The notes: generated from the letters alone by a model not told the origin. Shown: positions 8,770-18,664, counted from the first letter of the stretch. The stretch: DNA of 43,461 nt from an uncultured bacterium (GCA_903914045.1 CAIWNO010000046.1:1-43461), one strand, 5' to 3'. Translations and numbers: made by a program.

Positions 8770-9767
8770 GCGGCACGCTCTGGGGAAAGTGAACCTTGCA
8801 ACGACGCGACGATATCGATGATTGTTGTATCCAAAGAAATGGTTGAGGCAAATCCAATCGCTTGGCGAATGCGTTGCAGATTTGGTTGGCGCAATTTCAG
8901 ATCTTCAAATCCTTTTCCAAAAACTTGTTCATAGGACACATGCTCAATGCGCGACTGAGAACCCGTAACGCGAATAACACGCTCCGCCAATGCTTGCATT
9001 GAAATCATTTCGTCTGACCCAATGTTGAATATCCATCCTAGACAATCCGTTGTTCGCAACAACCGAATCAGCGCTGGAGTCACATCGCGGACATCACAGA
9101 AACAGCGCTGTTGAGAGCCATCGCCATGCACTTCAAGGGGCCGCCCCCGTAGTGCCGATTGAATAAAGCGAGGTAGCACCATTCCCCATTGACCGTTTTG
9201 CCTGGGCCCAACCGTGTTAAAAAACCGCACAATGACCGATTGCAGTTTGGACTCGGAAACCGCTGCAAGCGTCAGAAATTCGTCAAGCGCTTTGGAATAT
9301 CCGTAACTCCAACGTGAGGAGGTTGTAGGTCCAAATACAACATCGTCTTCTTCGGAAAATGGAACGCGAATGCCTTTGCCATACACCTCACTGCTTGAAG
9401 CAACCAACAACTTGGCGTCATCGCGCAGCGCCCACCGAATTGCGGCGTCAGTTTCAAAAATATTATTTTCGATGGATTTGCGGGCGTTTTCTACAATTAA
9501 ACGAACACCCACCGCCGCCGCCATGTGATAGATCTCATTCAATCGAGGAATGTTGGCCCGCGTCAACGCGCCTGAAACAGTAGATTGAATAAATTGAAGA
9601 CGTTCTCCAGCTCGACTCTTTGCTCGGGAAAGATTCGCTTCATCGCCAGTTGAAAGATCATCAACCACGGTCACGTGGGCGCCGTCCATAAGCAATTGCT
9701 CAACAAGATGGCTTCCAATAAACCCCGCGCCACCCGTAACAAGAATGTGCTGCGTGGTGGTGGTCAT
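8766..9767 (-). CDS. NAD-dependent nucleotide-sugar epimerase/dehydratase (extended SDR family)
   Basis: Cytosolic enzyme that supplies a modified nucleotide sugar for the surface polysaccharide. The 333 residues carry the Rossmann motif TGGAGFIGSHL (residues 11-21), the SSSEVYGKG block (about 124-132) and the catalytic YxxxK pair (Tyr155, Lys159 in SYGYSKALDE). The NTVGPRQ block is found in UDP-glucose 4-epimerases and UDP-glucuronate decarboxylases. The SSSEVYG form leans towards the decarboxylase/ArnA-type branch, but I would not fix the substrate. The gene starts 8 bases after the Wzz/BY-kinase-like gene and overlaps the WecA-like gene, so it belongs to the exopolysaccharide operon. Confidence 0.88.
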   Translation of the reverse strand: MTTTTQHILVTGGAGFIGSHLVEQLLMDGAHVTVVDDLSTGDEANLSRAKSRAGERLQFIQSTVSGALTRANIPRLNEIYHMAAAVGVRLIVENARKSIENNIFETDAAIRWALRDDAKLLVASSSEVYGKGIRVPFSEEDDVVFGPTTSSRWSYGYSKALDEFLTLAAVSESKLQSVIVRFFNTVGPRQNGQWGMVLPRFIQSALRGRPLEVHGDGSQQRCFCDVRDVTPALIRLLRTTDCLGWIFNIGSDEMISMQALAERVIRVTGSQSRIEHVSYEQVFGKGFEDLKLRQPNLQRIRQAIGFASTISLDTTIIDIVASLQGSLSPERAA

Positions 9768-9775
9768 ATATCACC

Positions 9776-12070
9776 CTAGGTTGTGGAAGGGCTTGTCCCA
9801 TCTGTAGATAATTTTTGATCTTTCATAACGGCGGACTTTGGCAACTGGAAAGCCGAAGTTTGCGTGGCATATTCCGCGATCGCTTCGGCGTTCTTTTTAA
9901 AGTATCCGCCCGCTGTGTTCTTGGGCCTATTCAATATTGTTCCCAAGAAATTACTTTTACTATCCATCAATTGATATGCCAACTTGGTCACAAGTCCTTT
10001 TTGATCTTGCCAAGCGCGGACAACCATTATGGATGCGTCAGCCTTATTGGCCATTGCCAATCCCTCACCCGCAACCACGCTTGGTGGCGCATCAAGATAG
10101 ACACGGTCGTAATTTTGGTGGCACCAATCTAGAAAGGCGTCCATTTTTTCAGTGTTCAGTAATTGAAATGTTCTGTTGGACGGAGCGCCCGCGCCAATAA
10201 AGTGCAAGCCATTACCTTGATCAATCAAAATATCAGCGGGATTTGCGCCATTTAAGATATCGCCAAGGCCTGGCAGTGTTGGATCAAGCCCAAGCCCTCT
10301 TGCCAATCCGGGTCGACGCAGATTGGCGCCAACAATCAAAGTCCTGCGACCTAATGAGGCGTCGCATGCTCCAAGATTGAGCACCATGGTGGTCGTGCCC
10401 GAATCTGGCATGGGACTCATCACCAAGATAATTTTTGCGTTGGTTGGAGCCAGCCCTTTCGAGATCAACGCATTGGTTTGCCGGAAATTTTCCGCGGTCA
10501 TGGATTGCGGACTTTCCAAGACAATCAATTCAGCGCGCTTTGGCTTGGTTGGATCGTCCATAATATCTGGAATGACGCCCAGAATTTTTCCAGGTAAAGA
10601 AAGTAGGTCGCTTGGGTACTTCACGCGTTGATCTAGAATTTCACGAATGAACAAAATTAAAATATAAATACCGCATACAAGAACAGCCGTTCCAGGAACC
10701 ATGAACTTTAATTGCGGAAATGTAATTTCGCGGGGTTTCATCGCTTTCTGAACGACTTCAACACGATGCGATTCGTCGCGCAATCGCGCCAAATTCACAT
10801 CATTGATTGTTTGGGCCACAAGCTTTCGTTGATCTTCCGCTTGGCTCAACTGCTCCCGCAGTGTGCCCAACTCGGCCATGTTCATTGTGAAATCTTCACT
10901 TAAAGCGGAGTTACGTGTGAATTCAGTCTGTTGTTTTTTCAACAAATTATTCAGTGAATCAACTCTATTCGCCGCGCCACGCAAATCAGACAACTGATTT
11001 CGCTTAAGGACTTTTTCACGTGTGTCGTCACGTTGTTTTTGAATTGATTCCTGAGCCGCCTTCAACTGAAGCACTTCGGCGTGAATCACTTTTTTGCCGT
11101 CGATTTCTCTATTGCCATACTGATCCTTTGCCGCCGCATATCTACGGGTTGCATCTTCATAATCCCTATTTAAATTTTGCATCACGGGGTCGGAGTCAGC
11201 TTCGCGCAAATCCTCATCCGAAGCGCCCTCTTCTTTTTGTTGCTTTTTCTCGGCCTGTATTTGTCGAGACTCAGCCACAGACAAATCACTGGTAGTGAGC
11301 GCAATCCCTTCTCTTAACTTCTCAAGGGCGCGAGAATTTTCACTTGAAGATTCATTCAGGCTTGTCATGTTGTGCTCCTTGACAAATTTCTGAATTTCCT
11401 GCTTTTTGGCGATAATTTGGTCGTCTAATTTTTTCTGATTCGCCTCATACACGCGAAGAATTGTGGCAAATCTATTGTCCTCGGTGTCTCGAACCTTATT
11501 GACGTAGGTGTTTGCAACCGCGTTCAATACAACAGGAACATCTTCGGGAACGCGGGTCTTCCAACCCAAGGTGAATATTTGAGTACCTCGCTTATGCGCT
11601 CCACGCAAATCATTTTCAAGCTCGGTTGCAGCTTCATCAATATTAAAGATGTTCTTATCGTCGCGAAATGCAGAACTCTTGCTCCATTCGGTCTTCTGAA
11701 GATCAGAATTTTCCAACGCCGCTTTTAGATTGTCTCGGCTCATCATGCGAGCCACTTCTGTCTGCGCCAAACGAATAACAGCTTCTTCCGTACCTAAATC
11801 TTTGGCGTTCAGGGCTTTGGCATCCTCAAGTTGGTTGCGAATTTCCAAATACACAGTGCCACTCCACACTTGGTACGTGTATAAAAAAACAAAATGTAAA
11901 ATAACACCCAAAATTGCCCCCAAAAAAAGCGTGGAAAAAATACCCAACATATGTTGACGAAGAAGTCGAATGGGATCTAGAGACACGACCGATGGCTTAG
12001 GGCGCGCCGCCGCTGCCGGCTTTGATATAGGCGCGGATGTTGATACGGATGTGGAAAGTGCTCTACTCAT
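9776..12070 (-). CDS. Wzz-type chain-length protein fused to a degenerate BY-kinase domain
   Basis: Inner-membrane co-polymerase of the Wzz/GumC/CapA type. The 764 residues hold a first membrane segment at about 44-66 and a large periplasmic coiled-coil region at about 75-455. A second membrane segment (about 457-476) and a cytoplasmic BY-kinase-like ATPase domain from about 515 follow. The ATPase fold is clear, but key residues are changed. The Walker A position usually reading PGEGKST is PDSGTTT at 555-561, so the invariant lysine is Thr559. The Walker A' position usually reading DADLRRP is GANLRRP at 581-587, so both aspartates are lost. Walker B (YLDAPP, Asp660) is kept. No tyrosine cluster is present at the C-terminus. 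The domain is probably not an active kinase. The gene starts 18 bases after the TPR gene and belongs to the exopolysaccharide/exosortase operon. Confidence 0.9.
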   Translation of the reverse strand: MSRALSTSVSTSAPISKPAAAARPKPSVVSLDPIRLLRQHMLGIFSTLFLGAILGVILHFVFLYTYQVWSGTVYLEIRNQLEDAKALNAKDLGTEEAVIRLAQTEVARMMSRDNLKAALENSDLQKTEWSKSSAFRDDKNIFNIDEAATELENDLRGAHKRGTQIFTLGWKTRVPEDVPVVLNAVANTYVNKVRDTEDNRFATILRVYEANQKKLDDQIIAKKQEIQKFVKEHNMTSLNESSSENSRALEKLREGIALTTSDLSVAESRQIQAEKKQQKEEGASDEDLREADSDPVMQNLNRDYEDATRRYAAAKDQYGNREIDGKKVIHAEVLQLKAAQESIQKQRDDTREKVLKRNQLSDLRGAANRVDSLNNLLKKQQTEFTRNSALSEDFTMNMAELGTLREQLSQAEDQRKLVAQTINDVNLARLRDESHRVEVVQKAMKPREITFPQLKFMVPGTAVLVCGIYILILFIREILDQRVKYPSDLLSLPGKILGVIPDIMDDPTKPKRAELIVLESPQSMTAENFRQTNALISKGLAPTNAKIILVMSPMPDSGTTTMVLNLGACDASLGRRTLIVGANLRRPGLARGLGLDPTLPGLGDILNGANPADILIDQGNGLHFIGAGAPSNRTFQLLNTEKMDAFLDWCHQNYDRVYLDAPPSVVAGEGLAMANKADASIMVVRAWQDQKGLVTKLAYQLMDSKSNFLGTILNRPKNTAGGYFKKNAEAIAEYATQTSAFQLPKSAVMKDQKLSTDGTSPSTT

Positions 12071-12088
12071 GGGTACATCTCCTTCTGA

Positions 12089-15000
12089 TCAATTCAATTT
12101 GGATTCCAACAACTTCAACTCCGCTATTTGTTCCTCGGTTGGAGACTTCGACTTCGCCTTCTCCACATACTCTTTCGCATCAATGGGGCGCTTGAGTTCA
12201 ATAAATGCCTGGGCTAAATGAATCATGGAACCAGGTTTTTGCGACATCACAATCGCCTTCTGGAAAGGCTCTAGCGCTTCCGCTGATTTTCCATCCATTA
12301 AAAGAGCGTATCCCAACGTGTCTTGAAAATCGTCAACGTTGGGGTTCAGTGCGACACACTTGCGAGCCAATTCAACGGCCCGTGCGGAATTTGTGCCAGA
12401 TTTTGCAATCAAGTACGCCGCGTTATTCAATGCGCTGGGATTGTTTGGAATCAATTCAAGAGCCTGCTCAAAGTACCGAGTTGAATTCAGAAAATCATTT
12501 TCTTTATACAGCAAATTTCCAACTTGCAGCAAAGCGACTGCCTGTAATTGATTGGAGTCCGAATTACTTTTCGCCTTGGCAAGGGCGGCCGCACGTTCAA
12601 GCCATTCAATGGCTGTCTTGGTTCCCGATGGTCCCAAATCCGCATATAAAGCCGCAAGTCCTGTGCAATCCCAATAATTAAATGCGGTGTTGCCAAGAAG
12701 AGATTTTAAAAAGGCCTCTGACTCCTGGGGTTTTTTATCAAAGCATTGACCAAGACCCGAAAACCACATTCCCCAATCTTCTACGCGAAGCGCCCCCGAT
12801 GCGATTCCTGTAGTGATGGTTTTATACGCCGTTCGCATTGCGGCAAGACCGGGTTCCCGTTGTCCAGTATTCACCAAACCGATAGCGAGCAAAATTTGCG
12901 CGTTTGATGAAGTGGAAACCAACCTGGGATTTGCACGAAGCAATTTCATGGCGGCTTCCCAATCTTTTTTCTCGCCACGCAGACGCTGATTCACACAAGC
13001 TACTAATTCATCAATTCCTGGCTGAATCACAAATGCCGCGTCAAAGGCGGCCGTGGCTTTCGGCATGTCATTTCTTTGAACATTCAGAGTGGCCGCCATG
13101 GTCTGCCACGCAGAATCCTGTGGATACATACGAGTACCTTCTTCAGTCAATTGAATCGCTCGTGGGATATTGTTTAAACGCAAGAGCAATTGAATCAACT
13201 CGCGACGCGCTTCAACATTTTGTGGCGACATAGACAGAAACTTTTCAACAAGAGTGACCGCCTCGTTGACTTTGTCTTGCTCTAATAGAACTCTTCCCTT
13301 ATTTTGAATTCCTGGCCAATATCCCATTGAAATATCAATCGCATGATCAGCTGCTTCATCGGCGACCTGAATTAATTTAGGATCATGCATTCTCTGATAC
13401 ATCCTTCTTTCAAAATCGGAAAGTGAAATCCACCCTTGAGGTGAATTAGGAAGAAGTTCCGTGGCTCGCAAAAGTGAGGACCTTGCCTGCGCAAAATCTT
13501 GCTCAGCCTTTGCCGCATCACCACTCACAACAGCTTGTTCGCCACGCCCCTGTAAATTGGTGGCCCTCAGCAATTCAATTGTTGCAAGTGTTTCCTTGGC
13601 TTTATTTGATTCAGCGGCTTTCGCAAGGTATTTTTCAGCTGAATCGAAATCTCGCAACCTACTGCAGATTTCAGAGAGCCGCATCCATGTCCCCGAGTCA
13701 GAAATAACATCCGCCTTGGCTACTAATTCCAAATAATCACGGGCATTTTTCCACTGACTGCGGCTAAACCAATAATCAGAAATCCGAATATTGGCGAGCA
13801 TGGTCTTGGGATCCTGTTGCTTGCAGGCTTCGTCAAATGCAAGGCGCGCCTCCTCTGGTTTAGTGGACTCATCCATATACACGCCAAGTCCAATCCACAA
13901 CTCCATATTTTGTCCCGCGGGCAATTTTGCAATATCTTTACGAATGGCGTCCTCGCCGTCCTTCACGTTTTGATATTTTTTCAAGGCGCGAGCATTGATC
14001 AATGAAAGTGATACATCGCCAGGCGCCGCATCTTTAAGAAACCGAATGATTTCGAACCCGGTGTCAAGATTTGCCTTGGCCGCGGTTGCCAACTGTTGTT
14101 GAATTTTTGGCGTACCAGCATTTCTCATATCTTGCTCAGTGAACTTTTGCGCACCATTGTTGTCCAACATTAAGTTGGGATCGCTTGGATTTTCCAACAA
14201 CATTTTGGCAAGTTCCAATGAATTTTGCGCAAGAGCTGGCCTTTCTTTATACAAGCGCTTCCGCAGCGCAAACGCGCCAGACCGATCGCCAATTTGCCCT
14301 TCTAAATCAAGCCACGACAACATAAGGCTGCTGTCATCTGGGTTTGAACGCGCCACCTGCTGCAAAATTTGAAGGGCCTTCAATCGATCACCGCTTCGCT
14401 GCAAAAGTTCCGCGTAGGTTCTGGCCGTAACCACGTCGTTTGGTCTGCGGTCATAACTTTCACGAATTAGTTCCAAGGCGGCGTCCACTTTTCCCGCACG
14501 TTCATAAAGCATTCCAAGTTGACGCAGCATCACCGGACTCTGCTCGCCATTTTTGCGAGCGTCCTGCAAAATTGAAATCGCTTCTTGCAACTTTTCTTGA
14601 CTCACCAGAATGCGTGACTGAATAGTTTTCGCCAATCCAGGATCGCCAGCCTGTGCAATGGCCGCAATAAATTTATCAGAGTCCGCAAAATCTTTTCGTT
14701 CAACCGCGTCCGTTGCCGCCATTTCCAACACCAATAGATTTTTTGGATCCAAGGCCAGCGCCGCATCCAATGCGGGGCCAAGCAATTTTTGGCATCGTTG
14801 TAATTGATCCTTCATTATATCTGTGACTTGGTCGTCGCGGATTTGGGACATGGCCTGTCGCATTTTGTACAAGGCGCCAGACAGATTCTGGTACATCTGA
14901 ACCGCTTGGTCTTTGGGATCGGGATACAGCAATTGAACCGAGGTGACAATACGATCGATTGGATCATCATTGCCCGTGACCGCCTTCATCTGAAGGAAGT

Positions 15001-16861
15001 AACTGTTTTTAGAATCAAGAGTCAGACCCTTTTCAATAAAAACTTTCGCAGCCGGAATATCGCCTTTCACAATATTGATTTGACACAGGGCCTCGTACAA
15101 ACGAATTTCTTTGGGGTTTGCAGCCAATTCTTTTGCAAGCACCGCAATGGCGCCGTCATAATCACGCTTCATCATCAAGCGTTCGGCGTTTCCAATCATC
15201 ACCGTTATGGCGTTTGCCGAGCGCTGCACCGCTACCGCTGTATCCGATTTTGTTCCATCACCAATAAGCGCTAAAGCGGCTTTCGCTTCTTTATCATCGG
15301 GATTTAATTCAAGCAATTTCTGCAGAGCTTTACGTGCATCGTTGTAGCGACCCATTCCACCACTTAAGCGCGCGCTGAGATTTAAGAGCGGTGGAAAATT
15401 TGGATATCGTTCAAGCCCCCGACTTACAAAATCAAGCGCCGTGCCTGGCTGATTGCGAAGAATATTTGCAAACCCCGCATAGAAATACATTTCCTGACTG
15501 GGATCAGGAATTTTTTTCAACAAGGCGTCAAATCGCGCCGAAGCATCATTGGCATTTCCATCGGCAAGAGAGGTGCGCGCCTCAATGTCTTCCACCATCA
15601 GAGAGAGTGACTGAGAAGCGAAAAATTTAACAACCTTGTCACGCGCCTGGTGTACAGCTTCAAGCTTGATTTTTTTTTCATCATCGGTGGTGGCTTTGCG
15701 CCAATCTTCAAACGCAAGGGTGTACAACAAATCAGCGGCGGCCTCGCGCGCGCCCTGTTGTGATACCGATTCAATAGAAGTTGGCAAGTTTTGCTGATCA
15801 AACACGGCTTTGGCAGTTTCAAGGCCAATTCCAGTGCTCATTCCACGCGCAATGTTTAAATAAATTCTTTGCGTGACTGCGTCGTTGGGGTAGGCGTTCA
15901 ACCTATTTTCCAGAAGTTTCATTCCCTGATTGTTGTGCTTGAATGATCTGCCAAGAAAAATAGCGCCAGCCGCCGCCAAGGTTAATTTTCGATCATCTTT
16001 GAGACGCGCTTCTTGGGACAAAATGTCATTGAATGCCGCGTCTAAATCAGATTGCTTTACCTGGCTTTCATTGCGATTCTTCATCCCTTCAAGTCGCTGC
16101 ACAAGCACAATTGGCGCCGCAATTCCTTGTGGATTCATGCGCTTGCATTCCACAATGGCGGCATCAAACTGCCGATACGTTTCGGTGGCCAGAGATTTTT
16201 GATTGCCGCGCTCTTGCATATCCGCCTTCTGCAGCAAGTACTCTAAATAAGCAATCCAAACACGATCGCTTGTTGGTAACAACGCGACCACGGTTGGAAA
16301 GTCCTTGTCAAGGCTGTCCCGTTCGTCCTGCGTCAATGTTGTGTATCGTTCATACAAGCCAAGAATTTTCCAAAATTTCACTTGAGCCTGTTGTGGGTCG
16401 TTGGGATCCAGTGCATTTTCCATTTGGACCGCGCTATTTGAAAAATCCCGCCAAGTCGCGTCGTTGTTGTACAGTTCGGCGCGTTCCCTGATGGTTTCCA
16501 TGGCTTGGATCCAAACTTGTGCATCCTTGCTCGAGGCCCGCGTGAGTGACATTCGAAGATTGACAAGTTTGTTGTAATTTTCAGAGGCTTCAGACGCGGA
16601 TTTGGGGATAATTTTCAGCAAGGCCCCCTGATATGCATTGAGATAGATCAGATTGGTTGGTTTTTTTGAAACCGATCGCCCAAAATAATTTGCGGCCTTT
16701 TCAAAATTGCCCGCCGCCATGAAGTCATTGCCCGTTTTAAAATTTCGTTCGGGTGCCAGCACAATTTGATACCAGTAAAACACGCCTGCTAAAAGCAAGG
16801 TGACCACTGCAACGGTTGTAAATAGTATGAGAAACTTGAAATTAAATTTTCGTTTTGACAT
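12089..16861 (-). CDS. Very large membrane-anchored TPR protein of the exopolysaccharide/exosortase cluster
   Basis: A 1590-residue protein with one N-terminal membrane anchor (FLILFTTVAVVTLLLAGVFY, about residues 10-30) followed almost entirely by tetratricopeptide repeats, many with the typical A-x-x-x-Y/F and P endings. A well-formed block near the C-terminus reads NPSALNNAAYLIAKSG, then LARKCVALNPN and LGYALLMDGKSAEAL. The topology places the repeats in the periplasm. TPR proteins (for example PrsT-type) accompany exosortase-linked polysaccharide operons and are thought to scaffold assembly or export. This one is far longer than the roughly 900 residues usual for that group. No enzyme domain is visible. 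It lies between epsI (14 bases) and the Wzz-like gene (18 bases), so it is co-transcribed with both. Confidence 0.88.
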   Translation of the reverse strand: MSKRKFNFKFLILFTTVAVVTLLLAGVFYWYQIVLAPERNFKTGNDFMAAGNFEKAANYFGRSVSKKPTNLIYLNAYQGALLKIIPKSASEASENYNKLVNLRMSLTRASSKDAQVWIQAMETIRERAELYNNDATWRDFSNSAVQMENALDPNDPQQAQVKFWKILGLYERYTTLTQDERDSLDKDFPTVVALLPTSDRVWIAYLEYLLQKADMQERGNQKSLATETYRQFDAAIVECKRMNPQGIAAPIVLVQRLEGMKNRNESQVKQSDLDAAFNDILSQEARLKDDRKLTLAAAGAIFLGRSFKHNNQGMKLLENRLNAYPNDAVTQRIYLNIARGMSTGIGLETAKAVFDQQNLPTSIESVSQQGAREAAADLLYTLAFEDWRKATTDDEKKIKLEAVHQARDKVVKFFASQSLSLMVEDIEARTSLADGNANDASARFDALLKKIPDPSQEMYFYAGFANILRNQPGTALDFVSRGLERYPNFPPLLNLSARLSGGMGRYNDARKALQKLLELNPDDKEAKAALALIGDGTKSDTAVAVQRSANAITVMIGNAERLMMKRDYDGAIAVLAKELAANPKEIRLYEALCQINIVKGDIPAAKVFIEKGLTLDSKNSYFLQMKAVTGNDDPIDRIVTSVQLLYPDPKDQAVQMYQNLSGALYKMRQAMSQIRDDQVTDIMKDQLQRCQKLLGPALDAALALDPKNLLVLEMAATDAVERKDFADSDKFIAAIAQAGDPGLAKTIQSRILVSQEKLQEAISILQDARKNGEQSPVMLRQLGMLYERAGKVDAALELIRESYDRRPNDVVTARTYAELLQRSGDRLKALQILQQVARSNPDDSSLMLSWLDLEGQIGDRSGAFALRKRLYKERPALAQNSLELAKMLLENPSDPNLMLDNNGAQKFTEQDMRNAGTPKIQQQLATAAKANLDTGFEIIRFLKDAAPGDVSLSLINARALKKYQNVKDGEDAIRKDIAKLPAGQNMELWIGLGVYMDESTKPEEARLAFDEACKQQDPKTMLANIRISDYWFSRSQWKNARDYLELVAKADVISDSGTWMRLSEICSRLRDFDSAEKYLAKAAESNKAKETLATIELLRATNLQGRGEQAVVSGDAAKAEQDFAQARSSLLRATELLPNSPQGWISLSDFERRMYQRMHDPKLIQVADEAADHAIDISMGYWPGIQNKGRVLLEQDKVNEAVTLVEKFLSMSPQNVEARRELIQLLLRLNNIPRAIQLTEEGTRMYPQDSAWQTMAATLNVQRNDMPKATAAFDAAFVIQPGIDELVACVNQRLRGEKKDWEAAMKLLRANPRLVSTSSNAQILLAIGLVNTGQREPGLAAMRTAYKTITTGIASGALRVEDWGMWFSGLGQCFDKKPQESEAFLKSLLGNTAFNYWDCTGLAALYADLGPSGTKTAIEWLERAAALAKAKSNSDSNQLQAVALLQVGNLLYKENDFLNSTRYFEQALELIPNNPSALNNAAYLIAKSGTNSARAVELARKCVALNPNVDDFQDTLGYALLMDGKSAEALEPFQKAIVMSQKPGSMIHLAQAFIELKRPIDAKEYVEKAKSKSPTEEQIAELKLLESKLN

Positions 16862-16875
16862 TTGATGAACTCTTT

Positions 16876-17733
16876 TTATGAACTTGTGACTTGAATTGGT
16901 GTGGATGAATTTTCAAGCGCAGGCCAATCTGGAAGACTGCGCATAAGTTGTGGAAGTAGCGACTGCAACAGATTGCGTGCGAGTTGATCGAACATCGTAA
17001 TCGCAATTTCAGGTTTCTCGTAAACCCTAAATGAGAATTGTACTTTGCAGTAATACGCGTAGCGATCAGACAACTTAAAAGACAGGTTTCGAACAGCAAG
17101 CGCGGAGGGCGTGACCGATCCATTGGCGATAAATAAATACGCGCCAATAAATGTCATGTCGGGGTGTTTCGGATCTTGAAAGGTGCTTGCGGTCATCACA
17201 ATGTCGCCAAGCGGAAGGTTCACCATCACATCTTTTCGTGTCACTGGTTCCTTGACTGCGGCTTGCGAATATCGCTTGCCACTTGCCGCTTGAATGGGAC
17301 CATTTTGCAGATCCCATTTTGAGGAATCCAACACCATGGGACGTAACACGGGTTGTCCAATCATGACCAATCCAGCCGCGCCCCAACACCGTTCTGGAAT
17401 GTGTGGCACGGTATCAATCATGCCGGTGTAATACGCTAAGTGCACCTGAAAAATTCCCTTGCTGGAATCACTTTGATAAACATAGGCGCGATCTAGATAA
17501 TTTTTTGTCCCAAGCTCTTCCACAACCGCATCGGAAAGTTGCTGATCTTTACCGACTTGTTTCCAATCTCCCAATGTGACAGGTAATTCATCAAGCGCGT
17601 TTCGCAGAGGCACGGGTTCTTTTTGCAAATAAACGTTGAGTTGCGACATGGTCAAGCGAAATCCAAGTCCGCCTATCACAAGACAGCCGCAGGCCACAAG
17701 AAACGCCTTCTTTTCTGCGCTGTCAACTCGCAT
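16876..17733 (-). CDS. EpsI-family exosortase-associated protein (DUF3485)
   Basis: A 285-residue protein with an N-terminal membrane segment (FLVACGCLVIGGLGFRL, about residues 11-27) and a periplasmic EpsI/DUF3485 domain. The domain signature includes GDWKQVG (about 55-61), an aromatic stretch before YYTG, and VPHIPERCWGAAG with the conserved His111-x-Pro-Glu114-x-Cys116. EpsI proteins are either fused to or encoded next to exosortases and are needed with them for exopolysaccharide or sorted-protein processing, but their biochemical role is not settled. The frame opens at a TTG (17757), but the ATG at 17733 has AGGAG four bases upstream and is preferred. With this start it overlaps the exosortase gene by 11 bases, so the two are translationally linked. 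Confidence 0.9.
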   Translation of the reverse strand: MRVDSAEKKAFLVACGCLVIGGLGFRLTMSQLNVYLQKEPVPLRNALDELPVTLGDWKQVGKDQQLSDAVVEELGTKNYLDRAYVYQSDSSKGIFQVHLAYYTGMIDTVPHIPERCWGAAGLVMIGQPVLRPMVLDSSKWDLQNGPIQAASGKRYSQAAVKEPVTRKDVMVNLPLGDIVMTASTFQDPKHPDMTFIGAYLFIANGSVTPSALAVRNLSFKLSDRYAYYCKVQFSFRVYEKPEIAITMFDQLARNLLQSLLPQLMRSLPDWPALENSSTPIQVTSS

Positions 17734-18664
17734 TGGGCTCCTGGCTAGTTTCGTCAACCTCGACTAAAAATTGAGAGAGAATCCAAAGCGCGCCCAAATA
17801 CGAGAAGAAAGCGGGCAACAACCAAACAAGACCAATCATGTGGTGAAATTCTCCAGACATGAAGTTTTGGTCAAACATTCCCAATATGCCCAGCGACGCC
17901 ACGCGCAACACATTTACAAAAATAGAAATTGGAATTCCAAGGGCCACCAGCGATATTTGTTGCCATAATTTTGGCAACGACACATACGCCATTGCAACAC
18001 CGAGGGCCAAAAAAGCAACCAGCATGCGCATACCGCTGCACGCTTCAGCCACGTTTAATTGCACCGGTTCACCATCCTTGAAAATAGTGAGAACGTTTCC
18101 GGAGTGATCCGTTTGAATTCCAATTAAGTTTAAAAGCACATAGGCCCCCTTGGCGGAAATATCCTGCATGCGATAGGTCACTAAATTCATGAAGCGCTCG
18201 CTGACGGTCTGCGCGAAAATAATCATGTAGAAAAGTGGAAACCAAACGTATTCCATGGCGCGCCAGCCCAGCAAGAGAAGACCTATGCCGATAAGCGTGA
18301 TGCCCAAACCCGTCGATCGAATGTTGTGGTGAGCCAATCCCGCGGGTCCCACATTGCAAACCATGTACCACGCAATTCCAAAAATCATAATAAGGGCGCC
18401 TATCCATGCGGGACGTAATGGCTGTGCCAAAATAATGTGACGTTTGTTCCAAACAAAATAACCACTGATAAAAGGAATAATCAGCGTGTGTCCCCAATCG
18501 GATGGCTCATGTGATGCCCATGCAACTTGGCGGCGAAACCACTCCCAAAAAACAGAAACCAATAACACCACTAAAACTCCGCCAGCCATCATGGCGGATT
18601 TGGGTGATATTTCTACGGCCTTTGTCGCAGGCTGGCTTGCAGATATGGTTGGTGCGGCACTCAT
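17723..18664 (-). CDS. Exosortase (Xrt family transpeptidase/protease)
   Basis: Multi-spanning membrane protease/transpeptidase of the exosortase/archaeosortase family, which cleaves C-terminal sorting tails (PEP-CTERM and related) of exported proteins. The 313 residues carry about eight membrane helices. The catalytic triad is recognisable: Cys209 in NVAEACSGMRML, Arg254 in IFVNVLRVASLGILG, and a His in FHHMIGLVW (His274/275). The N-terminal 20 residues are Ala/Ser/Thr-rich and probably cytoplasmic. It lies directly before epsI and after the Wza-like export gene, an arrangement known for exosortases inside polysaccharide clusters. I cannot assign the subtype by eye. No protein encoded in this window ends in a recognisable sorting tail, so the substrates must lie elsewhere. 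Confidence 0.93.
   Translation of the reverse strand: MSAAPTISASQPATKAVEISPKSAMMAGGVLVVLLVSVFWEWFRRQVAWASHEPSDWGHTLIIPFISGYFVWNKRHIILAQPLRPAWIGALIMIFGIAWYMVCNVGPAGLAHHNIRSTGLGITLIGIGLLLLGWRAMEYVWFPLFYMIIFAQTVSERFMNLVTYRMQDISAKGAYVLLNLIGIQTDHSGNVLTIFKDGEPVQLNVAEACSGMRMLVAFLALGVAMAYVSLPKLWQQISLVALGIPISIFVNVLRVASLGILGMFDQNFMSGEFHHMIGLVWLLPAFFSYLGALWILSQFLVEVDETSQEPNAS
17738..17742 (-). promoter_or_regulatory. Shine-Dalgarno that decides the EpsI start
   Basis: Reads AGGAG on the minus strand, four bases before the ATG at 17733 and inside the 3' end of the exosortase gene. It supports this start over the TTG at 17757. Confidence 0.6.
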
